Positions 32,041 through 43,193 of a stretch of 64,000 nucleotides of DNA are shown in pieces (position 1 is the stretch's first letter; every line of letters begins with the position of its first letter). The DNA is taken from contig JAITYX010000026.1 in assembly GCA_021018815.1 (NCBI GenBank), positions 2,542,001 through 2,606,000 on the forward strand. Reading direction: 5' to 3'. The translations under genes were made by a program, and so were the position numbers. Origin of the DNA: Talinum fruticosum. Its lineage: Eukaryota > Streptophyta > Magnoliopsida > Caryophyllales > Talinaceae. The notes under the pieces are model-generated. The model was given only the letters and a program-made list of their open reading frames with translations. It did no database searches and had not been told where the DNA came from.

Positions 32041-33814
32041 TCTTAGATCAATAACACAATCCTTTCTCTCTTCTTTAGTTCTTTAAGTTTCTTATCTTCT
32101 TATTACTTATACATAAGATATACTTAATTCATATCATTCATGCTCAACACGTTCATGCGTAACTTCTTCGAAACAAGCAATTCACATAAGCAAGTTCTAA
32201 CTCAATCAATTCATTTCACACGCGCATGCTTATGTCATTTACAATCGATCTAATTCGGGATAAACACATAATCACATAAACATGTCAAATAGGATTCCTA
32301 ATCAACAAACTCATCGTTTTCATGCTCGCGTAATATCGCGTATAAGGGGTTAATGGTTCTATAACTTTTCTTAATCAATGAATATCTTTTAATCTAGCCA
32401 TAAAGCTTCTTAAATCTCAGTTCTTAATTCGAGTTACTCACTTAGTTCCGATTTAGCCCAAAACAGAACATTTTCACTTAATATTGCATATCTCCTAATC
32501 TACTCATCCAATGCATACGAAATTTTATAGGAAATTCTCATAAATCATCAGGAAGCTGCAGTAAAAATTTCAGGAACTTTGGGCTGCACATGAATTCGCA
32601 GAAATTCGGACAGACATGCTTAATTCATAAAAATCTACACATAAATCATGAAATTCAATTCCTCGATTTTTCTCAATAATTCGGTTCAAGCTTAACTTCA
32701 CTAAATTCTCAATCACACAGCTCAATAATCATGCTCAACAATGCTCGAATATCATTATATTCATGAACTAGGCATAAATCGCAACATGCTTTTCAATTCG
32801 TGAGTTGCTAATTTCGTGAATTTAGGCCTCTAGCTTCTTCAATTAACTTAGGGTTTCCAATTTCATGCTTGAATTCATGTTCAATCCTCCTAATTCATTT
32901 TATTTTGGAGGATGAATTCAGATTACTCACCTTAGATTCTTAGAGGTTCTAAGAATTCAGTTCTACGAGGTTTCGGATTGGGTTTCGATTTCTCTTACGC
33001 CTTTCAATTTCTAGTCTAACTCCTGCTCTCTCAACCCTTCTTCTTCCCTCACCCTCTGCTTCTTCCTCTCGCTGCCTCGAGTCCCGGTCTCCGACTTCCC
33101 TGTTTCGGTCCGATTCAGGTCCCCTTCGTCCCCCTCCTCGCGCTCACCGGCCGTCGGGCGCTGTTCCGTGCCCACCGACCGCCTTCCTCGGCCCTTGCGT
33201 TCGCTGGCCGCGGAACCCCTTCGGTCCCCTCGTTCGCTCGGCCTCTCTGCTCTTCCCTTTCTTCATTCCGCTCGGCCTCCCGAGCTCTTGTTCGCCCACC
33301 GGCGGCGGTGTCCTCGCCGTTCGGGTAGCCACCGACCCGGGCCTCTTGGCTCTTGCCTCCCTTTCGCTCGGTCTCTCTACTCTCCTCTGTCTTCGCTCCG
33401 TTACGCTTCCTCTTTGCTCTGCTTCTTTCTCGTCCCTTTTTCTTTCCACGCTACGCTTCTTCGTTCCCTTTCCTTTTGTTCTCAATCCTAATCCCGACCT
33501 CACTCTCTCTCCTCATCTCCTAATCACACCTAATAGCTTTGCTTGCCTATTTCTAATTAGACCCCCTCTCTTTCTTTGCTTAAACTTGACAGCTCCTCCT
33601 CACTTGCCAGCAATCTTCATTCCTCATTCCTTTTTCTTTTTTTTTTTTTAAAATTTTAATTGGGCCCAAGTAGCTTCACAAGGCCCAATTTAGCTAGCCC
33701 ACGCTCGGGTTTCGAGTTCTCGGGTTTCTAATTCCGACTCGAAAAATTCTAATTCACTTAATTTAATAATTTAATTTACTAGCAAGCAAACACCTGAAAT
33801 TTCGGGGTCTCACA

Positions 33815-34470
33815 CCTATCATGCTCATTTGGAATTCCTGTCTCATCAACTCGGAAAAATCTCGACAAAGATTTTCATTAGTGGCTCCAAAGATTATATC
33901 ATCAACATAAATCCGAGCAATAAGATAGTCTTTCCCTTTGGTTTTTATAAAAAGAGTTTTGTCAATCCGAACTCTTTTGAAATCATTTTCAACCAAGAAA
34001 CTACTCAGTCTTGCATACTAAGCTCTAGGAGCTTATTTAAGACCATAAAGAGCCTTTTGCAACTTGAAAACATGATTTGGAAATTCTAAGTTTTCAAATC
34101 CAGGCGGTTTCTCAACATAGACTTCCTCTTGAATAAAACCATTCGGAAAAGCACAATTGACATCCATTTGATACAACTTAATATTCATGCTTGATGCAAA
34201 AGCCAAGCGGATTCTAATTGCTTCTATCCTAGCAACTGGTGCAAAGGTTTCCCCACAATGAATCCCTTCTTCGGATTGTAACCTTCAGCCACAAGTCTTG
34301 CCTTATTTCTAACTACTAACCCATCCTCATCGAATTTGTTCTTAAAAACCCATTTGGTTCCTAGAACTGGGTGGTCGAAGGTCGCTTGATCGGGGTCTAG
34401 ACTTAATTTGTCTCAAATTGATTAAGTTCTTCTTGCATATCCTCTTACTATTTAGGTTCATTTAGGGCCT
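33815..34470 (-). pseudogene. rt: SIRE-B reverse transcriptase, N-terminal and palm part
   Basis: The minus-strand frame from 33996 shows IDKTLFIKTKGKDYLIARIY leading to YVDDIIFGATNE and LMRQEFQMSM, with the catalytic YVDD intact. After 33815 the open frame enters the solo LTR. Upstream to 34470 decayed frames match the copia RT start (the complement of 34330-34370 encodes GTKWVFKNK-type text). Removing the solo LTR and one CCTAT joins this block to 30877. Confidence 0.85.
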
Positions 34471-34869
34471 CTACTGCATTTACGGGTTCAATTAATGATC
34501 CGAATGCGGTAAATGCACATAGATTTTGCAAAGAAGAGCGAGTTCTTACCCCACTTGTTGATGTCGGACAAAATGTTCTCTAGTGGGTGGCTCGAAGCAT
34601 ATTTGAATGCTCTACCTATTCTCTAGTTTACCAGATTTGTTGGTTATACTGGCTGATCTTCGATGGTCCGATCTAGCCGAGTTTACTCATCCGCTTGATC
34701 TTCGACATTCGAGCTGGCTCCTGAGCTGGTTCGGTTTGAGGCATGATGTTACGAGCCGGCTCCTGAGCTGGTTCGGTTTGAGGCATGATGTTATAAGCTG
34801 CCTTATTCTAAGTTGGTTTCTTTTGTCCGAGCTCAACTTGAGCAAGATCATCTACATCTCGACCGAGTC

Positions 34870-35830
34870 TCAAATCCGAGAAGATTAACTCACTTGGTTT
34901 TCCATGATCAATCTCATCAAACACAACGTAGATGCTTTCTTCCACTTTGTTAGTTCTTTTATTGAAAACACGATATGCTTTACTATGAGATGAATAACCC
35001 GGAAAGATACCTTAATCCGATCGAGCATCAAATTTGGTCGAGTGATCCTTACCATTATTGTGAACATAGCACTTACATCTAAAGGGTTTGAAGTATGAGA
35101 TGTTAGGTTTCTTTCCGTTGTAGAGCTTGTATGGAGTTTTCTTCAAGATGGGTCTCGATGAGGCATCTGTTTAAAGCGTAGTTTGTCTGTGTTAAGCGCC
35201 TCGGCCCGTAAATAGTAAGGTAGATCGTGTTCAATCATCATCGTCCTTCCTATTTCTTCAAGAGTTCGGTTCTTTCTCTCCACTACTCCATTCTATTGAG
35301 GAGTTCTGGGTGCTGAGAAGTTGTGAGAGATACTATTCTTATTGCGGAACTCTGCAAATTCCGAGTAATCGAACTCCCTTCCATGGTCGAGTTTGAATTC
35401 TTCCGATCCGAGTCTAATACTCTACTTGAATTTTCATACGGACCTTGCTTAACTCTTTGAAAGCTTCATTTATGTTATTAAGAAAACAAACTAAGGTAAA
35501 TCGTGAGTAGTCATCAACAATCACAAGTACATATGATTTACTTCCCGGACTCTTTACATGGATTTCACCACATAAGTCCATATGCAACATTTCAAGCACT
35601 TTGGATGTGGAAATAGTTTTGAGAGATTTGAAGGATGATCTCACCTATTTCCCTTTTGTGCATGCTTCATAGAATTTATCTTTCTTAAATGCACAATTAG
35701 GTAAACCTCTAACTAAACCATGAGATGTAAGCTTTACGATAGTATGCATGCTAACATGACCTAGTCTACGATGCCATGTCCAAGAATCATTAGGCATTGA
35801 TGCTTTTAAACAAGATAAATTTTAACTTGG
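34870..35830 (-). pseudogene. int: SIRE-B integrase
   Basis: The complement of 35830-35730 encodes the WHRRLGHVSMHTIVKLT-like zinc region, and 35644-35414 is open with LEMLHMDLCGEIHVKSPGSK, VLVIVDDYSRFTLVCFLNNI. Further left are the QQNGVVERKN-type segment (about 35300) and the C-terminal KKVEESIYVVFDE stretch near 34920. Stops and frameshifts are scattered throughout. Confidence 0.82.
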
Positions 35831-35929
35831 ATTAGAAAGAGGAATACTGTAGATATTACTTGATCTCTTACCTAAGAGCTTAGTCTCTTTGGTGGTTACA
35901 TCAGAAATATAGCAATTTATCCGAGTGAA

Positions 35930-36190
35930 TCTTACCTCTTGACCTTGGTCACATAGCTCGAGATGTTGAGTAGAATGTACTTTAATCCCATCACAAGATA
36001 GACTGGGCTAACCAGGTTGTCTCCTTTCCCAATCTTGCCTATTCTAACTATCTTGCCCTTACTTGTCATCTCCAAAAGTGACTTTGCCTCCTTTGTACTC
36101 TTCCAACTCAAAAAGAGTCTTGAATCTCCCGACATGTGGCGTGAGCATCCACCTGTCTAAGTACCAATTACCTTTTGTCCTTTTCGAGTT
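35930..36190 (-). pseudogene. pro: SIRE-B protease remnant
   Basis: The minus-strand frame 36135-35932 starts MSGDSRLFLSW and continues with SKGKIVRIGKIGKGDNLVSP and VYLVMGLKYI, matching the copia protease after its active site. The catalytic residues fall just upstream, in a frame with a stop. Confidence 0.75.
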
Positions 36191-37095
36191 ACTTGCAAGT
36201 CGAAACACACTAATCCTTTTGACTTCCTCTAATGAACCAAGTAACTCCCTTTACTGTGGTCATTTTATCGAGAAGAAGACTCTTAGGAACCAAGATTTGA
36301 ATAACTTTGGGTTTGGTCTTATTCTAAGTCTTCTTTCTAGAGAAGCTGAGTCCGTGTCTCTTTCTTTTGAAAATCTTTTCTTTTATAAACAAGTGGAGAA
36401 GGTTTTCTCCTGTAAACTGGTCTAGGCTCGAGTCCTCCTTTCACTTTTATGAATAGGACCACGCTCGGCCTTCCCGAACATCATAGTTACGGAATCCTTT
36501 TGAAAAGATTTGAGTAGGAATTAGATTCCTCCTCTTCGTTAAAACCAAGTCCTTCTTTCCTGAAAGAGACACGCTAAGAGCCTAAAAGCATATCAAGGTT
36601 TTTTAACCTTGAGTGAATTTCAAAACAAGCTCTTTAGACTCATTGAGCTTTCTTTTCGGATGCTCGTTTTCTCTTCGAGTGACTAAGATTCGAGTCTCAT
36701 TAGCTTGAGTACTGGTCTTGAGTTCTTTCAAAGTTAGTCTCGGGTCTTCCAATTCATTTTTCAAACCATTGCTCTCGAAGTAAGAGATTCAAGTTGTTCT
36801 TTGAACTGAGAAGAATTAGAATTGGACTTTTCTTCCAAAGTATAAATATATTTCGCTAAATCAACTTTGGAGAATTTAAGAAAGTATTCAATTACGTCCT
36901 AAAGATTTGCCTCCCGATGTACTCGAATTGTCGGAATGTGACTCAAATTCAGCTTCTAAGTCTGTTAGTGCCATCAAACACTTTGAGTCATCGGAATCTT
37001 CATCTTGTTCGAGATGAGTTTTCATCACTCCATAAGGCCATCATAGCCTTCTTCTTCCTTCTATCCCTCTTTCTCCTTGGACAGTCTTTGACTAT
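36190..37095 (-). pseudogene. gag: SIRE-B Gag C-terminal remnant, 5' deleted
   Basis: Minus-strand reading gives the Lys/Arg-rich Gag-Pro linker (around 36480-36300) and the coiled and acidic regions (36900-36650), and ends at 37095 inside the zinc knuckle (VKDCPR, complement of 37075-37092). The rest of Gag, the leader and the PBS are missing; the next base is inside the 5' LTR. Confidence 0.75.
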
Positions 37096-38454
37096 ATAAT
37101 CCGAGTCTAGATTGAACTCGGAAAAGTGTAACTCGAGAGATACGTGGAAACCCTCCTAGGGCAGAGAACCACGGACAGTGCTAATCCAAGCACCAAATCA
37201 AATCCACTATTTTGAATCCACAAAATACAACGGCTTGACTCAACTATAATTGCTCCCTTAGGTAATTCCTTACGAGTTTTCCTAGACTCAAAAGTTCCCT
37301 TATTCGATCTAGTACTTCCTAACCGAGGTAACCTTTACAGCTAGGGACAACTACGCTGAGTTAACCCTTATATCTCTGTCAAGGGACCTCACTCGGAAAG
37401 TAAGAAGAGTATGTAACTGATTACAATACTTTACAACTTAGAAAATATGAATTACAGAGTGTGAGTTGTAAGTAGAAGATTGAATATGAAGACAATGACT
37501 TTTGCTTAAGTAATGTGTTTCAACAATAGTTCAAACAATCTTCAAGTCTTGTGAAGTGGCTTCTATTTATAGATGACCAAGCGGATTAGCCGTTATAACC
37601 GAATTCCGAATAGAAGTCCTTCTTGACCGTTGTAATGGTTCTTCCGAGTCGCTCGAAATGATCCGTTGAGATGTGAACGTTATGCAATGACTTTTGGATC
37701 CTAAAGGTGCTCCAGTCAGCTGGTGATGTCTAGAAAGTAAGGTGGAAATCACCGTTGAGCTTAGCATTGACGTTTTCCGATTTTGGAAACAAATAACCCG
37801 TTTGTTCGAAGTAGATAAGCCATGTCTGCTGGTGATTGACAACTTAAAGCCAGTTACTTTTGTAATTAAAAAATGGGATAACGTCGTTTAGATAACCTAC
37901 AAAAGAAAACCACTTTGGTTCTCAAAGTATAAAATACTTTGGTCCAAGATTAGGCACGAGATAATAATTTAATTAACACAATTAAGTGCATAATTATATT
38001 AGGTCTAGAGGAGTAGAATTTTCTAAGTTTAATATTCATTATACTCAAATTCTATCGAGTCAATCCTAAGAGAGATTAAGTTAGGTGTGAAAAATATTAG
38101 AGTATAAGGTCTTGATCCGGACAAATAATTCTCAAGCATACAAACCGACTTAAAAGGTGAATTAACAATGTAATTCACTTTACGTTGAAATACGCAATCG
38201 AACATAGATAAAAAGTGTTAGAGATATTATTTGAACATGAGATAAATATGAGTGATGTCCGAGTGACTCGAAACATCAATGGGAGAAGATACACTAGAAT
38301 ATGTTTTCCGAGTCAATCGAAATGAATGAAAACTTATATAGGAGTTTCTATAACACTCGGAATAACTTGTAATCAAAACTTAGTAGGATTGAGGCTTGTG
38401 CCCGAGTCTTTATGTAGTACTCGGAATGATCTAGATTCGAGTCTTGAGTCTTCA
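37096..38454 (-). repeat. SIRE-B 5' LTR, U5 end deleted
   Basis: 1,359 bp. It matches the SIRE-B 3' LTR from AATCCGAGTCTAGATT to TGAAGAC at the outer end, with a minus-strand TATAAATA at 37571-37564. About 100 bp of U5 are missing at the inner end. ATGTG follows at 38455. Confidence 0.88.
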
Positions 38455-40018
38455 ATGTGACATGTGGAAAATTATTGATGTATACTCCATCTTTTCTTTT
38501 AGTTCCAAAAATACTTTATCTTGCATGGATAAAAGTCTTACAAGCCTTATAAAGTTGCATCCATGGCTATATAAATATTTTCCTCATCTTTCGCCCAGTT
38601 CAAGGAATTATACTTTGTTCCCAACCTCGGTGTCATGGGCCAAAGTTCAACTTTAGCGACCCAAAGAGCATGATCTTGCCTTCATGAGGTCCACCCTCAA
38701 CCATGTGGCCTTGGTATGTAACTTCTAATCTTTAGAAATTTAAGCTAGAACAACCCGTAATTTTTCTTTCTTTCTGCCCATCCTACTACCCCAACTCACG
38801 ACCTATGGTAGGCCTATGCGCAAGGCTTTGGTGGCCGACGTCGGCTAAAAAGTAGGGCGTTTGCTACCTAATTTTGTTAGTGTTTTGCTTGTCTCCTCTT
38901 GGGTCTTGTGTGTGCAGGCTAAATTCTATCCATGGACCCAAATTCGACTCCGTCCAAGCTTAGATGTACCACGAGAATCGAGGGAAAGGAGGATCTTGTT
39001 TGAGGGTCCTTTTTATTTTGTTGGTATCTTAACTAGCGGGTTATACCTCAAATCCATTACAACACATGGACGCCATTTGTTCCCCATGATCTACCACAAA
39101 CCATGTTTTAGTTTCGCTCTATTACTCAAGAGGAGCAGGAAGAAATAACTACCGAGTATATCTATACCCAATTTTTGAACATGCATTCGTCTTCCGCTCA
39201 AGATTTGGAAAGAATTATGACCCCACGTGTGAGTCTTTATCTCCCCTCATTTCTATAGTTGAATTTCTTATATGGAAATTAACTTCACCTTTATAGCTTC
39301 TCCGGAGCCCATCTACATCCCAAGCATTGATGTCGATGTGTCGCAACCAGGAGAATCCCCATGCTATGTTAGAATTCCCAAAATTCCTTAATATGAGTAT
39401 ATGGGGCACCCTCTTTCAAAGAATTGGAAAGGGGTAAGAGTATTGTGCTCTTTTACTTCTAGTTGTTTGCTAAAAGTGTCTTGCTAACGTAATGAACTTG
39501 TAGTATAACTGGGAGCAATATCGAATCATATCCATCAACCTCGTAGTCAGCCTTCAAAGGTTTTAAGGACTTTTATAGAGTCACTATTCCAGATCTTCTT
39601 CATGAGGAGGTTTCTTTGATGGTATCGGAACTCAAGCACGCTCTTGTAGTCCGCAAATGCCATCTAATAGCACGACTAAAGTGGGTACTTCTCGACGTTC
39701 TTCATGTCCTCCACATTATCGTAGTGCTTTCGAGCGGGGCTTAGCACATCTACACCTAGGCCTAGTTCTTCCGAGGTCGGGCCTAGCTATTCCGAGGATT
39801 ATATGGACATTATGCCTCTTTAAGTGCTTAACCCTCCCGAAACCCCATTTTATTTCCACCGGATGTCATATAGTGGGCCTTCACATGAAGCTTTTCAATC
39901 ATCTTGGGACTATAGGGCTAGCTCTTCGCAAGCTGGTGGGGACAGACGGGTTTCAACTTCAATCACGAAGCATTTCGACAACTATATCTTTGATGATGCC
40001 TCCGATGATGAAGATTAA
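38455..40018 (+). pseudogene. Plant mobile domain relic 1, second part
   Basis: After SIRE-B the reading resumes with HPWLYKYFPHLSPSS and TLFPTSVSWAKVQ (within 38444-38656), the PMD segment LQ.W.YE.FP..RP....P...RW. Later blocks are 38861-39148 (QIRLRPSLDVPRESRERRIL, FEGPFYFVG), a piece near 39310-39400 (SIDVDVSQPGESPCYV), and a C-terminal tail 39824-40018 with YSGPSHEAFQSSWDY and an acidic DDASDDED end at TAA 40018. Several frame changes, and perhaps introns, separate them. Host role of intact relatives: nuclear proteins linked to gene regulation and TE silencing (MAIN/MAIL family). Confidence 0.55.
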
Positions 40019-40400
40019 TCATCTCCTTGGAGGATGCTTTTGTTAATATCTAACAATAGAATGAATGAAAAACTCAATTCTAAAATGCTTTCTTTTATTT
40101 GTATAATGCGAAAATTCTAAAAAATTACAAAGACAAATCGAAAAAATTGCACAAGCCCCAATTCACCACAAAAGAAAATACTAAAATGAAAAAGAAGGAA
40201 TGGTAAGTGCGTAGTCGAAAACAATATTAGGGATCTTTGAGGAAATAGGCGAGTAATAAAAACTAAATTTAGCCCAAAAAGTGCTTAGGCCGAAAAAGAT
40301 AGATAGACCGGCCGGTTTGGCTAGCATCGGCCAAGCGCATGCTCGAGGCTCGGCGGATTACGGTAGCATGATGCTGATGGACTCTAATCGTGGAGACCAC
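40019..40400. other. Intergenic stretch between PMD relics
   Basis: AT-rich 3' flank with ATGAATGAAAAAC and A-rich stretches, then a GC-richer part (40300-40380). No gene seen. Confidence 0.5.
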
Positions 40401-40408
40401 TATAAAAA
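40401..40408 (+). promoter_or_regulatory. TATA box for PMD relic 2
   Basis: TATAAAAA about 115 bp upstream of the ATG at 40524, in a reasonable promoter position for a plant gene. Sequence match only. Confidence 0.45.
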
Positions 40409-40523
40409 GACCTTCAGCCAATTACTAAAAATCCACCTTCTAAATCTTCCTTCTGCAACTTTTTCGAAAAACAGTTCCTAAAAAAAAACATCATTGCCTT
40501 ATATTCCTTTTTTGCCTTCAAAG

Positions 40524-41775
40524 ATGAATTTCATGACCTAACTACCCCGTTGGATGTACAAGATGACTGATGTTGTCAAGGTTGGGTTGTCCCTCTATGG
40601 ACTCAATACCCTATTTAGCTTCCGGCAAGTGAAAATCAACTAGACTCTCTTAAGGGTTGCAGTTGCCTTTTAGGATCAACACTATCATGTCTTTAGCAGA
40701 TTTGGGGATAAGAAATTATGTCCCCTTCCCGAATTTTATGCCATCTTAGGCATTCAACGTCGGACTAAACCTATAATGCTGACACCCTCTACCAATATGT
40801 ATGAAATGTACAATGGTCTGCTGAAGCTAACCAATAAGAATCTATGTTGGATTCTCATCAAGGATGAGGCGCATCCTATGAAGCTAATGTCGTATTACCA
40901 CCCAATGCACCCTTCAGGGCACGCCCACATTAAGAGATGTCGTGCTATAATTACCTGTCTGATAGGTGGTTTCCTATTACTATGAGGCCACATTACTGAA
41001 TTTTGTTGAGCGGTTAGAGGATCACTCGCTCCCTTACTCCCCGATCGTTATAGAAACTATTATAAGGTCTGGACAAGGTTGAAGCAAATCCAGGATGAGG
41101 ACTTCGGGGCAGCCTCCTATTATTGCAGGTAAGCAGAAAACATAATTAGGAACCAGCTGATGAGACTCGGTGGGCTATACCGACCAAGAAACGACTATCC
41201 AAGACCTGCCGAGGTTGAACAACCTCCGGCATTGCTCAAAATCTCGCACTTCGACTCTCTCTTTTCTCTTTATTTTAATTTTGAATTTTCTCTTGTTGGG
41301 ACATAAATAATGATGAATTCGATTATGCAGGACACCAATAATTGTATGTTGTGTGCGGATTTGGTTGGTGGAGCACGTTAAATTAGTGTAGACACCCATA
41401 GACATGGACCCGTATCCGGCTACACAATTCCGCCAATGGAAGCAGAGGAGTGTCTTGGTTTACTATCCTACTTCCTGGTGGAAGGCCTTGTTTAAAGCTA
41501 CGAATCCCATTGAATAGTACATCGAACACCGAAAAGTGTCCCAATTCGAGACACACATTTAGTTGTACATTTGCTTGGTCCGAAAACCAACACGTACTAC
41601 TTCCACGACCGTGTAATGCGACAAATAGGACGGGTCCAGGTGATCCCTTACTTGGACTATATCCGGCCTGGTAGTTTTGAACCTGTTTGCAGGTTTTTGC
41701 AGCTGGAGGCAAGTTACGACATGGCTTGATTACTTGGATGAACCTACCGAAATTGTTGACACCTATAGATAAATG
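40524..41775 (+). pseudogene. Plant mobile domain relic 2
   Basis: From the ATG at 40524 one frame stays in register to a TGA at 40985 with only three internal stops (residues 6, 40 and 51). It contains WMYKMTDVVKVGLSLYGLNT, a HYHVFSR.GDK.LCPLPEFYAILGI segment resembling the PMD N-terminal FHLP.GE..ITL.DV..LLGLP, and HPMHPSGHAHIKRCRAIITC. Downstream, 41395-41775 has two overlapping frames, one with TNTYYFHDRVMRQIGRVQVI (PMD: .L..RV.RQ.G..Q.IP) and one with YPTSWWKALF. The LADLDKV.DYNWG block found in relic 1 was not found here, so part is lost. Confidence 0.55.
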
Positions 41776-41819
41776 AACTACTAAAGTTCCTAAATTTTAT
41801 CTGGAATGCATAAAAGAAG

Positions 41820-42068
41820 TTGACCCCAAACATCGTAAGGCACCGAGGACTGGAGAACAAGATCCCGGAGGAGTTGTCCACTGTTACAACATCACTTCAA
41901 ATTCGGGAAGTGAAGCCACATATAGAAGAACGAGCCCGTAGGAGGGAAGCAGAAGTTAAAGAAGTTGAAGAGAGGAAGGCTTGTAGGATTGAAGAATTGA
42001 AGAAGCAAACCCAGGGGAATACAACCGAGTCTAGCGATCCGAAAGGGAAGAAAGTAAAGAATTACTAG
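41820..42068 (+). pseudogene. Charged C-terminal coiled coil of PMD relic 2 (possible last exon)
   Basis: An open frame with helical, highly charged text: HIEERARRREAEVKEVEERK, RIEELKKQTQ, then a basic end KGKKVKNY and a stop at 42068. It starts at a TTG, so if real it is the tail of a longer protein rather than a separate gene. Arg/Glu-rich coiled tails are common in PMD-bearing proteins. 3' A/T-rich flank follows to 42243. Confidence 0.4.
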
Positions 42069-42243
42069 GGGTGAAAGTTTTAGGAAGAATTGAGGAAGGA
42101 ATAAAATTAGAGTATTTTAGTTCAATATATTTTTCTAGTACTACACTTGTTTTTTCCCTTTTATTTAGCTATGTACTAAGGTAAGTAGTAGGATTACCTT
42201 TTATTAATGAAAGTAAGTTTCATGCTCATTTTTATGCTTCATT

Positions 42244-42640
42244 CACTTCAAAAAAATGACTTTTACCAACATGGCCATATCTGTTGGTGTAGACCAGTGT
42301 AAATGTTGGTAAAGGTTTTACCAACAGATAATTATCTGTCACTAAACTATTGGTGAAAACTCTTATGGTAAAAGTTTTAGCGACAGATAAAATCTTATGT
42401 TGGAATTACGTGCTAGTACCCATAGATATGTTATGTTGGTAATGTAAGACTTTCACCAACATGCGGTGATCTATTGCTATTAATACATGTTTACCAACAA
42501 AAATATCAGTTGGAATTGTGTTTCCTAACATTTAAATATCTGTTGGTGAAAATGTTTCTCGCCAATAGCAAATGTTTCTAACAACTATTCGTTTCCCAAC
42601 ATTAAATATCTATTAGTGAAAAATATTCTTCGCCAATAGC
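42244..42640. repeat. CACTA-3 left terminal and subterminal repeats
   Basis: Copies of TTACCAACA, TGTTGGTAA, ATCTGTTGGTG and near variants in both orientations, about one per 25-30 bp. These motifs differ from those of CACTA-1 and CACTA-2, marking a third family. Confidence 0.85.
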
Positions 42641-42910
42641 AAATTTTCTTTGCAAAAATTATTTATCGGCAACAATCCCGCTTGCAATTATCTCATTATC
42701 CCCTATTGATTTACAATTCACATGTTAACATAATGTAATATGAGAAAAATAAAACAAAACTCATGGTCTATATATAATAAAGTTCAAATATTCAATTCAT
42801 TACAATTAGTATGTGCTAAAAAGTTGAACTCAATATTTAATTCATTATAATTAGTATGTACAAATACTTTTACTAAGTAAAAATAAAAACTCATAATTAA
42901 TAGTTAATCC

Positions 42911-43076
42911 ATATTAATTAAGGAAGTTGTCATCTTGTTCACCATTTTCATCTTCTTGGGGATTATCTTCTTCATATTCATGGTTGTTTGGATTGTCACC
43001 CTCAACATCATCCTCAACATTATCATCCTCCTCAAGTGAAGTGAAATGATCATCATACATTCCTTGAAAATACAAA
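42911..43076 (-). pseudogene. Acidic peptide fragment in CACTA-3
   Basis: A minus-strand frame reads GMYDDHFTSLEEDDNVEDD, followed by further Asp/Glu/Asn-rich text to a stop near 42911. Acidic exons are common near the 3' end of CACTA genes, so this may be a remnant of a captured or ancestral coding exon. No conserved domain is visible. Confidence 0.35.
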
Positions 43077-43193
43077 ATGAGTCATTAAGATCTATGCATG
43101 CTAGCATAGTGAATTATTAATCTTTGAAGCTAAATAACTAGATCGAATAGATGAAGTAGAGAAAGGAGTAGGCAAAAGTAACAAGTTGCATAC

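Larger units (their letters stand above)
30878..33814. mobile_element. Solo gypsy LTR (Del/Tekay-like)
   Basis: 2,937 bp starting TGTAACAACCCTAGACCC and ending GGGGTCTCACA, flanked by perfect CCTAT copies (30873-30877 and 33815-33819). It has no coding domains, and the SIRE-B RT frame resumes on each side. This is what LTR-LTR recombination leaves. The TGTAACA(C)CCC start and near 3-kb length resemble Del/Tekay chromovirus LTRs; that lineage call is inference. A shorter copy of the same LTR lies at 46520-48379. Open frames at 33144-33651 fall in a C/T-rich stretch and have no domains. Confidence 0.88.
14994..38454 (-). mobile_element. SIRE-B: minus-strand copia element containing SIRE-A and a solo LTR
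   Basis: Outer LTRs start TGAAG and end CTTCA in element orientation. They lie at 14994-15321 plus 26197-27355 (3' LTR, split) and 37096-38454 (5' LTR, end deleted). Flanks ATATG (14989-14993) and ATGTG (38455-38459) look like a 5-bp target duplication with one mismatch. From right to left it carries the Gag C terminus, protease, integrase, reverse transcriptase (split by a solo LTR), RNase H and an env-like ORF: the SIRE/Maximus order. The Gag start, primer-binding site and about 100 bp of the 5' LTR are lost at 37095/37096. Confidence 0.88.

Noticed and set aside
33144..33651. Three overlapping open frames, Arg/Pro/Ser/Leu-rich
   Set aside because: They fall in a C/T-rich part of the solo LTR, where stops are rare on both strands. 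No conserved motif.
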